This document shows, piece after piece, positions 36,001 through 47,217 of a stretch of 64,000 nt of DNA (position 1 is the first letter of the stretch; every line of letters starts with the position of its first letter). Both the position numbers and the translations under genes were made by a program. The notes beneath the pieces were generated by a model. It worked only from the letters and a program-made list of their open reading frames with translations. It did no database searches and had not been told where the DNA came from. The stretch comes from Scalesia atractyloides (taxonomy: Eukaryota; Streptophyta; Magnoliopsida; Asterales; Asteraceae): NCBI GenBank assembly GCA_947069175.1, contig CAMTDV010000022.1:36166476-36230475 (forward strand), written 5' to 3'.

Positions 36001-37200
36001 CATAGACCAGTATCAGGGCGACCCTTCAAATAAAGAAAGATCCTTTTCATAGCCATCAAATGAGAAACCTTCGGACTAGACTGATAGCGCGCCAGAAGGC
36101 ATGTTGGGTACATTATGTCGGGTCTTGAAGCAGTAAGATACATGAGAGATCCGATCATAGCACGATAGAGAGATGGTTCTACATGTTCACCATTCCGTCT
36201 GGAGTAATCCCATGATTTTGAGCTAATGGAGTTCCCAAAGGCTTTTAGTCATCCATCTGAAATCGCTTGAGAATATCTCCGACGTACTTGGTTTGATGGA
36301 TAAAAATCCCTTCCTTTGATTGCTGAACCTGCAAACCTAAAAAGAAATTCATTTCTCCCATAGCGCTCATCTCGAACTTCTCCTGCATAACCTGTTCGAA
36401 TTCTTTGCACATTCGAGTGTTAGTAGACCCAAATATATTATCATCAACATTAACCTGTACTAGCAGCAAATCCTCGTCCTGCTCCTTGATGAAGAGAGTA
36501 CAGTCGATCAGGCCTCGTCGAAAACCATTCTTCAATAGATAGGTAGACAACGTTTCATACCAAGCCCTCGGAGCTTGATGAAGACCATATAACGCCTTGT
36601 TGAGAAGCCAAACCTAGTCAGGATGGAGAGGATCTTCAAACCTGGCGGTTGCTCAACATATACTTCCTCTTCTACCACACCATGAAGAAATGCACTCTTC
36701 ACATCCATCTGAAAAACGGTGAACTTCTTGAAGGACGCATAAGCCAAAAAGATTGTTATGGCCTCAAGTCGTGCAACCGGTGCATAAACTTCATTATAAT
36801 CAATGCCTTAGACCTGATTAAAACCTTGAACAACCAATCACGCTTTGTTTCTCACAACAACACCTCGGTCATCCTTCTTGCACTTGTACACCCATCGTGT
36901 ACCAATCTTCTTGCAGTCGTCAGGCCTGTCAACCAATTTCCAAACACCTAACTTCTGAAACTGCTGAAGTTCTTCCTGCATGGCTTCAACCCACGGTCTT
37001 CTTTCATTGCCTCCTTCCAAGATTTTGGTTCTACTTGGCACACGTAGCAGGCAAAAGACCAATCATCCAGACCACCAGATTCCCTGATTTCCGCCATTCT
37101 GGTTGTTTCGAAGCTGATTACGAGTCTACACACCACTCTGGACATCTCCAATAATATTCTGCTGAGGATGGATATTATGAATACGAGTTTCTGGCACATC
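36001..37200 (-). pseudogene. Copia reverse transcriptase (minus-strand element)
   Basis: Pieces in order from the right: KKIGTRWVYKCKKDDRGVVV (36838-37062), FQMDVKSAFLHGVVEEEVYV (36532-36747), then 36245-36550 with the polymerase motif present as NVDDNIFGST, where the family has YVDD, and EMNFFLGLQV. MIGSLMYLTASRPDIMYPTC follows at 35973-36158. Stops and frameshifts separate the pieces. The altered YVDD box and the breaks make it inactive. Confidence 0.85.
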
Positions 37201-37468
37201 AGGAACTCGAGAATTTATACTCAAATTGTTGATATTCAGATCAACAGTTACATCGAGAGTTGGATTTGATGACGTTGTAGATGCCTGACCTTCAGTCGTT
37301 CCTTGAGGTTGAATATTTGACGTATCATTTGAAAATCCAGGAACCGCACCAGAGGTAGTTTCATTAGCATCGTGAAACTCATCATCTTCTGGTGAAACAT
37401 TATAATCCACAGCATCTTCGAATTCCTCATTTTGAACAAGATTGTTAACCGAAGTTGATACTTGAGGG

Positions 37469-38440
37469 TTAACAATAATTAGTCGAACTAGTGATGAATC
37501 TACTGCAGTATCTCTTCAATAACTCTGAGCACAGCTGTGGCTTTATCAAAAGTTGGCAGATTAAAGGAGTCAAACAGCCCATCGTAGTTAAACATCCAAG
37601 GAGCACCCGGAGCTCTTGTAGCTTCTGTATATCTCTGAACCTTGACTTCACCCCATTCTCCAATCTTCTTCGAAGACAAATTCCACACCGTAAATTAGGA
37701 GTAGCATATCTAAGAAAGATACCTTCGATAGCCTTGGGACCATATTTTTCATGTGGGTTGATCATAGTGCATGGAGCTCCAAAAGGTTCTAAGAAAGAAA
37801 TATCCGGTTTCCTTTTATGTAACAACTCAAAACATGTCTTCCCATGTCTCTTCACCATTAGAACTCTATTCATCGTGTAGCATGCAGTAGCAACAGCTTC
37901 TCCCCAAAATTGAACATGAAGTTCTGATTCTACTAACATGGTTCTTGCAGTTTTAATGAGAGTTTGATTTTTCCTCTTAGCGATGCCATTTTGTTGTGGA
38001 GTGTATCGAGAACTATACTCATGCAGAATACCTTTTGAGGAACAGTACTCATCCATAACTTGATTCTTGAATTATATGCCATTGTCGCTTCTGATTCTCC
38101 TTACTTTCAGATTATACAAGTTTTCTAGCAGAGTCAGGAGATTCTTGAGGATAGTAGGAACCTCACTTTTGTGTGCCAACATGTTTACCCATGAGAATCT
38201 GGAATAGTCATCAGTAACTACCAGACAATAAGAATCACCAACGGTTGTCTTGTGTTTCATAGGTCCAAATAGGTCCATATGAAGACGTTCCAGTGGCATA
38301 TTCACAGTGTTGATCTTCTTCACGGGATGGGACTTTCTCGCTTGCTTCCCTTTCTGGCATGATACACAAACGTCTTGAAGATGAAAGTTCTTCACTAGTA
38401 CACCATTCACTAGATTGTTCTTCACCAAATAGTTCATTTT
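37469..38440 (-). pseudogene. Copia integrase (minus-strand element)
   Basis: 38072-38437 carries the Cys pair of the zinc-binding domain (CVSCQKGKQARKSHP), the first Asp (MDLFGPM; VVTDDYSRFSW) and the second Asp (RRIRSDNG). 37469-38056 carries YTPQQNGIAKRKNQTLIKTA, where the catalytic Glu of the usual GVAERKN is replaced by Lys, and the plant copia tail (FEPFGAPC-like; GIFLRYA). The Ser/Thr-rich linker to RT is at 37126-37410. Inactive through breaks and the Glu change. Confidence 0.8.
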
Positions 38441-38930
38441 CTAAGGTGAATGTGTCCCATACGTCTGTGCCAGGAGATTGATTCCTTCTCGGTGGCTTTA
38501 GAGACAAAACATATGACTTGTGCAGATGTTGAAATAGCTTGGCTATATCAAGAATATACAAATCATTAATTCTTGGAGCCAACAGGAGAATCCATTCCTT
38601 GGGGATCTTGAATCCAAGCTTCAACACATAACATCCGGCATCAACAAAAAGAACCGTGAACTTCTTGTCGCAGATTTGAGAAACGCTAAGAAGATTGTGA
38701 TCAATTTGCCTCACATAATTGATCTTGTCGAAGCTCACAACACCATTGGAGACAATTCCTTCTCCAGTGATGTATCCACCTTTGTCACCAGCAAAAGTAA
38801 CATAACCACCCCTTATACTTTTCACATCATATAAGAGCCGCAAGTCGCCCGTCATGTGCCTTGATGCTCCACTGTCAATAATCCAGTGACTATTTACAGT
38901 TCCTCCTGGAACACCCTGCACATTGCACAA
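38235..38930 (-). pseudogene. Copia aspartic protease and pre-integrase region
   Basis: The frame encodes HWIIDSGASRHMTGD (Asp protease active site DSG intact), then GYVTFAGDKGGYITGEG and INYVRQIDHNLLSVSQICD, the normal layout of plant copia protease. The frame then shifts near 38450, where the integrase zinc finger starts in another frame. The protease would process Gag-Pol. Confidence 0.85.
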
Positions 38931-38949
38931 ACAAGATTAGTTTGAGACG

Positions 38950-41300
38950 GGGACCCAAGTCTTAGTGGTCTTGGGTCGTCCCTTATCATCGAGAAATGTA
39001 ATCTCAATTTCTTGATGATTAACAAACTGAAAAACTCCTTTTGAACCATTGCCGGTCTTCTGTTTCTAAGATCCTTGTTTATTACCAGATTTACTATTAT
39101 TTATATTTTTAACAGTGTCTGGTTTTATTGACTTTGAAGATCTTTGATCCTTTTTTGAAGAAACGGATTTTAAAGCTTTCTCAACTGCTTTTACTTGTTT
39201 ACTTTTTTGTTTCTCTTTTTGATCCTTAATGATTCGTTTATCTTGAGTCGGAGAAACAAATTTACGTTTGCAAGTTGGTTCATGAGGGGTTTTCTCTATA
39301 CATCTTGATTTGGCTGGATTTTGACAATCCTTTATAATGTGGCCAAATTCTCCACATTTGAAACAAGTTCTCCTTTCAACAAAACTAGGAGATCGTGTTT
39401 CTCGGCTTGATGTTGAACTTGTGGATCCTGAGGTACTAGGTTCATTTTCATTACATCCATCAATGAGTTGGGTGTAATTGTTTTGACTATTTCTTTTCAA
39501 AATCTTAACTTTCTTTACAAAAACAACATTAGATTTTCCTTGACAAGTTTCGACTTTGTCGGTACCTTTAAAACTCACAAATTTAACAGTTTTGCCCTTT
39601 TTTTGGCAACGAGAGCCTTTTGCTTCAACCTTCGGTTGAAAAACTATAGGCTTTTCAACTCGCTTCCATTGTTTTTCTTTTGAAGCGGATAATGGTTGTT
39701 ATTTGGTCGGCTTTTTCTTTTCTACAGGTTTGGTTGTTGAGTTTTCAAAGACCTGATCTATAGAGATTGGATTTACGTTTTTAATTGGAAAATCTTTGTT
39801 TGAATAGATTTTCTTATCTCCAACCAAGGTATACAACACATTATCTACTTCTTGTGTAGACACACTTGTCTTCACAGATTTCTTAGGAACAGTCTCTTGA
39901 TTCTAAACAGATTGAGTACTAGGAGTAGCAGACGATTCTACTCTTTTCCTTTCATCAAGAGGCTGATCCTGATCATCATTTCTTGATTCATCATCTGATA
40001 TCATCCTCCTCTTCAACAGATGGAGTTTGAACAACATCAGACGTTGAATTTTCTGGCTTGAATGGTTCTTGAGATTATTTGTCTAATTTGAACCCTAACC
40101 CTGCTGCGAATTCCTCAGGATTCAAAGGTACAGAGGGTTCAAAACGAGGCATCTCCTCTTCTTCAGGCATTTTGGTATAGTTGTGTTTCATTGGGGGTGG
40201 ACACGACTTATACCCTATGCATTGAGCATCTCCCTTTAGTTTTTGAACTTCAATAATATGATCAAGCACATATTGGGAGTTAGAATAACTTTCAATTTGC
40301 GTTTGATCGAATCATATTTGCATTTGGCGATGGCTAACTCTTTCTTTGTTTCTTCTAGGAGATTAATGTAGTTATTAATTGTCTGTTTATTCAAAACTGT
40401 TTTTGTCAATTCAGAAACACTTTTCTTAAGGGTTTCTATTACAGATCTGAATTTTTTTTTTCATTTCTAGTTAGTGCCAAGTTTGCCTCTTTGCATTTTG
40501 ATAGTTCAAGAACTAAATTTTGATTATGACTGTTGATGGTTTCATACTTTATTTTCAACTCAACCCAGTCATTGCAAACAGTAGGAGGGTCAGAATTTAC
40601 CTGTTTTGAAGAACCTTCAACATTTGCCATAAAGGCAGTGTGATGAGGAAAAGCTGCACCATCTGTAAAGAGTGTCTCTGTCTCTTTTTCCACAGCTTCT
40701 GCATTCCTCGTCATGCCTACCTTTTTAGATTTCAACATCTCAGCTTCACTCAGCAACTCTTCAACCTCAGCATCACTTCCTTTCTTCTCACTAGAATCAG
40801 ATCCATAACCATCTGAATTTGAACATTCTTCATTAGAACTACCAACATTCCCAGATGTGTCATCATTATTTGGAGTGTTGATGCTGTGATCATGCTTGAT
40901 TTGATCTACGATCCTTGCATAGCATGCAGTTCTTCCGTTGTTCTCGGTTCCCAACTGTACTGACCAATCGCATCCTTCATCAGACTAAACTACCAAAGCT
41001 CTGTGCGTGTTTGAAGGTCCTGATTGATTGTGTTGTTAGAGTTGCCAACATCTACTATTCTTCTTTCGTTGTTGTACTGCGCTGTGTTGGATGGTTAAGA
41101 CTGATTTCGAAAGGGGTTGTGATTTCCTTCCTTGCTGGGTCTTGTGCATTCCCGTTTGAAGTGACCTCTTTCTCACAGTTGAAGCAAGTAACGGCGGTTT
41201 TGTCAAAGCCGTATTTTGTATCCTTCTTGCTTTCCAAACTAGTTCTGACCCGTTCTTCTCATATAATCCTTCGCTCTTCTCATAGCACTTGCGAATGCCC
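38950..41300 (-). pseudogene. C-terminal half of copia gag with zinc knuckles
   Basis: The first Cys/His cluster (CFNCEKEVTSNGNAQD, His position lost) is at 41055-41237, just beside the gypsy insertion. An acidic segment follows (40439-40954: SSEKKGSDAEVEELLSEAEM), then a Lys-rich segment with an intact CCHC knuckle CFKCGEFGHIIKDC near 39320-39370. Stops lie between these frames. Two separate knuckle regions are usual for this kind of plant copia gag. The sequence continues across the gypsy insertion at 52385. Confidence 0.75.
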
Positions 41301-41769
41301 TTCACACCCCGACCCGCAGCGGAAATAAGAGTCGGGGCATAATTGGGTTATCACCAAAGCACATGACATTTACTATTATGTTTCATAATTAAATGAAGTC
41401 AAAGTTACATTTCTCAAACATCCAAACATGTTCATTCAATACAAGGGAAAATAACCAAACATAATAATCCAAATACTAAATCGTTTTATTTCTTCTAATC
41501 CAGGTCCTATGTGTTCCTAGCTGCTGCTGGTTCACCTGTATCATTTGTAAAAGGGGAGGTTTTGTGTCAACATAAGTTGGCGAGTGAACCTCATAGATAA
41601 ACATTTGATAATGATTATATGGTTAGTTTATCAATAAAATATTGTGCATAATCATAAAAGAGCACATTAAGTAATCAAACATTGGCATTTAGCAGTTACA
41701 ATTATAACATACATTATCATTTGATAGCATACATGAACATACCAATATCATATGATAACTAACATAAAT

Positions 41770-42003
41770 GAACTGTGCGATCAAGGCTCAATCAAACAGA
41801 GCCGATCGTATTGCATGAACTGGAAATGTAAATTGAACTGTGCGCTCAAGGCTCAATCAAACGGAGCCGAACGTATTGCATGAACTGGAAATATAAATTG
41901 AACTGTGCACTCAAGGCTCAATCAAACGGAGCCGAGCGTATTGCATGTATTGAAATGTAAAATGAAATGACCGATCAAGCTCAATCAAACAGAGCCGATC
42001 GTG
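41770..42003. repeat. 65-bp minisatellite in left LTR
   Basis: About 3.6 copies, each with GGCTCAATCAAACGGAGCC, a 5-bp stem (GGCTC/GAGCC) with a 9-base loop. The same array is in the right LTR at 50068-50302. Confidence 0.85.
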
Positions 42004-42560
42004 CGGGCACGCCAAGATCAACCGCATAATTAAATGGGGATCAAACTCAACCTCGATGGATGGGGAGCTGCGGCCTCGGCAATTGCATGTAATGAAAATA
42101 ATAATTTGCATCCATTAATAACTACTTAACAGCAACAAACTAATACACATGTCATGATATGATATATGCACAATAATTTCGTTATAATATGTAAATAAAC
42201 AAAGACACATGATACACCCCAAAAACGTGATTAAAACGGGGAATTTGAAAGGTTCACTCACCTTGGATGCGTTGGATTGGAGATAGTGAGATGCGCACGA
42301 TTTAGACGAGCGAGTCGACGAGGAATACTAACCTAAATAATAATGGAAAATATATTAAATGGATGGATTTTATTAAGGATTTTAATGGGATTTTTAGATA
42401 TTTTTTGTGAGTTTATGGCTATTTTCTATCTTTAAAAATGTTATTTTTAAGTATTTTAAGTTGATTTTTAAATTAAAATAAACAAATAAAAATATATAAA
42501 AAAAATTATTATTTTACTGTTGACCGTTGACCGTTGACCGGTTCGGTCAGCGGTAAATGC

Positions 42561-42636
42561 TGCGCCAAGCGGGATTCGAACCGGTGACCTTCCGTTCACG
42601 CGCACGTAGCTCTACCAACTGAGCTACGTGACTAAC
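42561..42636 (-). other. tRNA-like module a (left LTR)
   Basis: On the minus strand it reads GTAGCTCAGTTGGTAGAGC (D-arm and A box with a perfect GCTC/GAGC stem) and CCGGTTCGAATCC (B box) at normal tRNA spacing. Acceptor and anticodon stems do not pair, so it is a tRNA-derived or tRNA-like segment and not a working tRNA. The right LTR copy is at 50858-50933. Confidence 0.6.
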
Positions 42637-42729
42637 CCGTTAGAAACTTAGTTTTAATTATATTTATATACTTATTTGAGTTAACTGAAAATACCTTTAT
42701 TTACAAAAACGTTTTAATTCAATTGACCG

Positions 42730-42807
42730 GTGCTTGGGACAGGATTCGAATGCGTGACGTGAAGTTTATCTTGCACACAGTCCACCGCTGGACTGTGTGT
42801 CTAACCC
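42730..42807 (-). other. tRNA-like module b with 11-bp hairpin
   Basis: Minus strand: AGTCCAGCGGTGGACTG followed about 40 nt later by CATTCGAATCC (B-box-like). The plus strand shows a perfect 11-bp stem CACACAGTCCA/TGGACTGTGTG with loop CCGC (42774-42799). The right LTR copy is at 51027-51104. Confidence 0.5.
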
Positions 42808-42900
42808 GGTTATATTCTTGATTTATATTATACTTAACAACTACCCGATTCAACCCGGTTTAGTTCATGATTTAAAAAGAATGTTATTACACAAGTGTGC

Positions 42901-42975
42901 GCGTAACAAGGATCGAACTCGGGACATGTCTATGAACTTTGCACACAGTCCACCGCTGGACTGTGTGTCTAACCC
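42901..42975 (-). other. tRNA-like module c, sister of module b
   Basis: Same hairpin (42942-42967) and the same TCTAACCC flank as module b, with a GAGTTCGATCC B box on the minus strand. The right LTR copy is at 51198-51271. Confidence 0.5.
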
Positions 42976-43817
42976 GTTTATAATCCGAATTTTAATTACT
43001 CTTATCCCGTTTTTAAGTTCGTCTTCTTCATTACGATTACAGATTTTTCTCAAACATCTGATTCATGATTTAACTAATTAAAAAACATGACGACTAGCTT
43101 GAATGTACAAAACCAAACAGTTTGGGGAAAGAAGATACCGGACAGGTTGTCTTCCTTATGGAGTCCGGCGAGAATCAGGCAGCTCTGTTTTTGAACCATC
43201 GGCTGAGAGGGTCTATCAACAGAATTAAGGAATTAGATTTGAAATTGAACCAGGGTGCATTGATTATTAGTACGTTTGAATGTGCTTACCGTTAACTAGC
43301 GAGTTTCCGGCAATTCCATAATTTCTCCGGCGAACACAGAAAATCCAGCAAAGTCGTCTGTGGCTGATTTTGAGTGATGAATTAATGTTAGTAAAGTTCT
43401 AACAATAGATTGAAATCGCAAGGAAGGAATATCTTACCGGTTTGTGTTGAACACGGTTTTCCGGCGATTTCTGCAGAGAATTCCGGCGAACAGTTTAAGG
43501 TGCTCAAATGATTTGAAAACGCGACGAAAAGGAAAGGGAGTGTTGTTGTGACAGTTCTGAATCGCACAAATGATTGGAACTAGAATTAAATCGGAATTTG
43601 ATAACTTTTCGGTTTCAACTACCGGAAGTGATGAAGTTTTATGATCATTCAATTCGGACGTAATTGGAAACCGAAATGCATCGGTTATAAGCTGGCCAGA
43701 TGAAAACGAAGTGATTTGGCGATCGGTTTGCCGATTTCCGTTATTCAGATGGTATTAACGGTTTATTCGAGTTTGTATATAAGATCCAAATGCTCTCCTA
43801 AAGTTAACAGAAAACAC

Positions 43818-43899
43818 TTGGTGGCGAAGTGGTTTGGGGATAGGATGATAAGTTGTTGGAGTTCCTCAGCTGACCCGGGTTCGAGTCCCGGCAGCTACA
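43818..43899 (+). other. tRNA-like module d, opposite strand
   Basis: Plus strand: TGGCGAAGTGGTTTGGGG (A-box-like) and a perfect T-arm CCGGGTTCGAGTCCCGG. The distance between boxes fits a tRNA with a long variable arm. The acceptor stem does not pair. The right LTR copy (52116-52196) has lost one C of the T-arm. Confidence 0.6.
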
Positions 43900-44082
43900 A
43901 ATGTTTTTTATTTATTTTATTTTAACTTTTTATCAAATATAATTTTTATGGTTTAGTTTATTTTTTAATTATGTAATGTTTAAACCCAAAATAATCATAA
44001 ATAATTAATGTACTTTCATAACTTGGTATTTGATTACAAAACGGAGCGGGTTTTGAAGACCCGTTTTTTTACAAATGTTACA

Positions 44083-44100
44083 GTATCCCCTACTTTTAGG
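44083..44100 (-). other. Polypurine tract of the Tekay-like element
   Basis: The minus strand reads CCTAAAAGTAGGGGATAC directly before the LTR, preceded by the GGGACGAAATTCC motif common at the 3' end of plant chromovirus pol. Confidence 0.75.
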
Positions 44101-44116
44101 AATTTCGTCCCGAAAT

Positions 44117-46804
44117 TTAAACAGTTGAAGTAGTGGGAAAAAGATGAGGGTATTTTTCACGCATTGAGTCTTCACGTTCCCAAGTAAACTCAGGTCCCCG
44201 TTTCGACTCCCAGCGTACCCTAACAATAGGAATGCGACTTCGTCGTAGACGCTTTTCTCCATAGTCCATAATCTCCACTGGTCTTTCAATAAAATGCATG
44301 GATTCATCGATCTGAATATCTTCCAGTGGAATATGAAGATTCTCATCAGCGAGGCACTTCTTCAAGTTCGACACGTGAAATGTGGGATGAATCCTGTCGA
44401 GTTCTTCCGGTAGGTCAAGCTTGTATGCTACAGGACCTACTCTTTCGAGTATCTTGAAAGGTCCTACGTAACGTGGTGCTAGCTTTCCCTTTTGACCAAA
44501 ACGAACTACTCCCTTCCACGGTGATACTTTTAAAAGTACATTATCACCAATGCTAAACTCCAAGGGCTTCCGTCGTTTATCTGCGTAACTCTTTTGACGA
44601 CTTTGAGCCGCTAGAAGATTGTTTCGGATTTGATGAATCTTATCTGTGGTTTCTTGGATCAATTCTGGACCAGTAATTTGCGCTTCCCCAATTTCGTGCC
44701 AACAAACAGGAGATCGGCACTTTCGACCATATAAAGCTTCAAAAGGTGCCATGCCGATGCTCGAATGATAACTGTTGTTGTACGAAAATTCAACTAACGG
44801 TAGGTGAGCGTCCCAATTTCCCTTGAAGTCTATGACACATGCTCTAAGCATGTCCTCAAGAGTTTGAATGGTGCGCTCAGACTGTCCATCAGTTTGAGGA
44901 TGGTATGCGGTACTGAGATCTAATCGAGTGCCCATAGCGGATTGTACTGCTTGCCATGTTCGTGAGGTGAAACGACCATCACGATCAGAAATAATACTTA
45001 CTGGTACCCCGTGTCGGCTTACGATTTCGTTGATATAGATACGAGCAAGCTTTTCGTTCTTGAAATCTTCTCGAATAGGGATAAAGTGAGCTGATTTTGT
45101 AAGTCGGTCTATAATCACCCATATAGTGTCATACCCACTAGAAGTGCGAGGTAACCCGGTAATGAAATCCATGGTTATATTCTCCCACTTCCATACAGGT
45201 ATTTCCGGTTGGACTAGAAGTCCTGAGGGTCTTTGGTGTTCAGCCTTCACCTTTGAACATGTGAGACACTTGGAAACAAAAACGGCAATATCTTTCTTCA
45301 TTCCAGGCCACCAGTAGGTGTACCGTAGGTCTTGATACATCTTATCAGCTCCTGGGTGTATAGAATATCGCGATTTATGAGCTTCATGCATGAGTGTTTC
45401 ACGAAGATTGATGTGGTTAGGAATCCATATACGATCTAGGTAATACAAAATACCATCAGATTTAGTTTCAAGTTTTAGCTCGGCTCCACAGGACATCTCT
45501 TTTTGTACATCTTCCTCTGTTATTGAATTGTGTTGAGCTTCTCGAATTTGATCTTTGATATTGGTTATAATTTGCGAACATAGAAGATGAATGGAGTTCG
45601 CATAACCCTTTCGACTAAGTGAATCAGCCACCACATTTGCTTTACCAGGGTGGTATCTGATTTCATAGTCGTAATCATTTAGGAGTTCGACCCATCTTCG
45701 TTGCCTCATATTTAACTCTTTCTGATTGAAGATATGTTGAAGACTCTTGTGGTCAGTGTATATTTCACACTTCGTACCATAGAGATAATGTCTCCATATC
45801 TTAAGAGCGAATACCACGGCTCCAAGTTCAAGGTCATGAGTGGTGTAGTTCTTCTCGTGTGTCTTGAGTTGCCTTGAGGCATAAGCTATGACTTTTCCCC
45901 TTTGCATGAGAACGCAACCTAATCCTTGCCCTGACGCGTCGCAATAGACTACAAAATCATCACAACCTTCAGGAAGAGTGAGGATTGGTGCATCACAAAG
46001 TTTTTGCTTGAGAGTTTGAAAAGCTTCTTCTTGCTTGGGTCCCCATACAAAAGGTTTCCCTTTATGGGTTAAAGCCGTGAGTGGCACCGCAATGCGAGAG
46101 AAGTTTGAAATGAACCGACGATAATAGCCAGCTAGTCCAAGAAAAGACCTTACTTCAGTTGGTGTACGTGGAGCTTGCCATTCTTGAACTGCTTTGATCT
46201 TTGATGGGTCCACATGTATTCCTTTGTCATTGACTACATGCCCGGGAAATTGCACCTCTTTTAACCAGAATTCACATTTAGAGAACTTGGCATAAAGCTT
46301 TTCCTTTTCTAGAAGTGCGAGAACAAGTCGCAGATGACGCTCATGATCAGCTTTAGATTTTGAATAGATAAGAATATCGTCGATGAATACAATAACAAAT
46401 CGATCAAGGTAAGGTTTGCAGACTCTATTCATTAGGTCCATGAAAACAGCTGGTGCGTTGGTTAATCCAAACGGCATAACCATGAATTCATAGTGACCAT
46501 ATCGAGTTCGAAAAGCAGTTTTAGGGACGTCTTCTTCATGCACTCTAAGTTGATGATAGCCAGATCGAAGGTCGATTTTCGAAAAGCAACTGGCACCTTG
46601 TAGTTGGTCAAGCAGATCATCTATGCGAGGTAAAGGATAACGATTTTTGATAGTTAACTTGTTGAGCTCTCTGTAGTCGATGCACATGCGAAAAGATCCA
46701 TCTTTCTTCTTTACAAAAAGTACAGGTGCACCCCAAGGCGATGAGCTGGGGCGTATGAATCCCTTGTCAGTCAACTCTTGCAATTGACTGGCTAGCTCTT
46801 GCAT
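44117..46804 (-). CDS. Tekay-like pol: RT, RNase H, integrase, chromodomain
   Basis: Open for 895 codons. RT: residues 20-150, catalytic SKIDLRSG near 75-82 and FIDD at 140-143. RNase H: DASGQGLG (Asp 289), Glu 326 region, YTDHKS (Asp 351). Integrase: HHCC region with CLTC at 513-516, DDE residues in MDFITGLP (Asp 546), IISDRDGRF (Asp 607) and GQSERTIQ (Glu 643). The C terminus (last ~60 residues) has RRSRIPIVRVRW and FTWERED, a chromodomain-like tail that in chromoviruses directs insertion to heterochromatin. The N-terminal part of pol lies upstream in another frame: a one-base loss near 46805-46815 separates it, so the Met at 46804 is an internal one and not a natural start. Alternative reading: none credible. 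Confidence 0.9.
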   Translation of the reverse strand: MQELASQLQELTDKGFIRPSSSPWGAPVLFVKKKDGSFRMCIDYRELNKLTIKNRYPLPRIDDLLDQLQGASCFSKIDLRSGYHQLRVHEEDVPKTAFRTRYGHYEFMVMPFGLTNAPAVFMDLMNRVCKPYLDRFVIVFIDDILIYSKSKADHERHLRLVLALLEKEKLYAKFSKCEFWLKEVQFPGHVVNDKGIHVDPSKIKAVQEWQAPRTPTEVRSFLGLAGYYRRFISNFSRIAVPLTALTHKGKPFVWGPKQEEAFQTLKQKLCDAPILTLPEGCDDFVVYCDASGQGLGCVLMQRGKVIAYASRQLKTHEKNYTTHDLELGAVVFALKIWRHYLYGTKCEIYTDHKSLQHIFNQKELNMRQRRWVELLNDYDYEIRYHPGKANVVADSLSRKGYANSIHLLCSQIITNIKDQIREAQHNSITEEDVQKEMSCGAELKLETKSDGILYYLDRIWIPNHINLRETLMHEAHKSRYSIHPGADKMYQDLRYTYWWPGMKKDIAVFVSKCLTCSKVKAEHQRPSGLLVQPEIPVWKWENITMDFITGLPRTSSGYDTIWVIIDRLTKSAHFIPIREDFKNEKLARIYINEIVSRHGVPVSIISDRDGRFTSRTWQAVQSAMGTRLDLSTAYHPQTDGQSERTIQTLEDMLRACVIDFKGNWDAHLPLVEFSYNNSYHSSIGMAPFEALYGRKCRSPVCWHEIGEAQITGPELIQETTDKIHQIRNNLLAAQSRQKSYADKRRKPLEFSIGDNVLLKVSPWKGVVRFGQKGKLAPRYVGPFKILERVGPVAYKLDLPEELDRIHPTFHVSNLKKCLADENLHIPLEDIQIDESMHFIERPVEIMDYGEKRLRRSRIPIVRVRWESKRGPEFTWEREDSMREKYPHLFPTTSTV

Positions 46805-47202
46805 TTCAGAGGGGCTAACCTATATGGAGATTTTGCCACTGGTGTAGCACCAGGTATAAGATCGATACGGAATTCGACATCTCTGATTGGAGGAAGTCCT
46901 GAAATGTCGTCAGGAAAAACTTGTGGAAAATCTTTTACAATAGGAATATCTTCAAGTTTCTTCTCTGCGGTCCCCTTCTTGATGATATGGGCTAAAAACG
47001 CAACATAATTCTTGCGAAGGTACTTTTGAGCTTGAAGACAAGACATTAAGTTGAGCCCTTTCGACGAGGTTTCTCCAATGATTCGAAGAGTCTGACCGTT
47101 TGAAAGAGGAATACGAATAAATTTCTCACGACACACAACTTCCACATGATGTAGACTGAGCCAATCCATACCGATTATGATGTCGAAACTTCCCAGCTTC
47201 AT
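46792..47202 (-). pseudogene. Pol N-terminal part: protease end and RT start
   Basis: The frame encodes SFDIIIGMDWLS (end of the aspartic protease) and FPDDISGLPPIRDVEFRIDL (linker to RT). It runs out of frame near 46805 after SPYRLAP, where the RT continues one base shifted. An in-frame TAA at about 47218 separates it from the upstream gag-protease frame. Confidence 0.8.
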
Positions 47203-47217
47203 AGGAATAAGATCGAC

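Larger units (their letters stand above)
41301..44082 (-). repeat. 3' LTR of the Tekay-like element
   Basis: Starts TTCACACCCCGACCC (the G of the TGTCACACC start is lost) and ends AAATGTTACA. Contains a minisatellite (41770-42003), three minus-strand and one plus-strand tRNA-like modules, and no gene. Confidence 0.9.

Noticed and set aside
42561..42636. Functional tRNA gene in the LTR
   Set aside because: A and B boxes are good, but acceptor and anticodon stems do not pair and no clear anticodon can be assigned, so it was kept as a tRNA-like module.
42797..43081. 94-codon open frame repeated at 51094-51378
   Set aside because: It is duplicated only because it lies in both LTRs and overlaps the tRNA-like modules; no domain.
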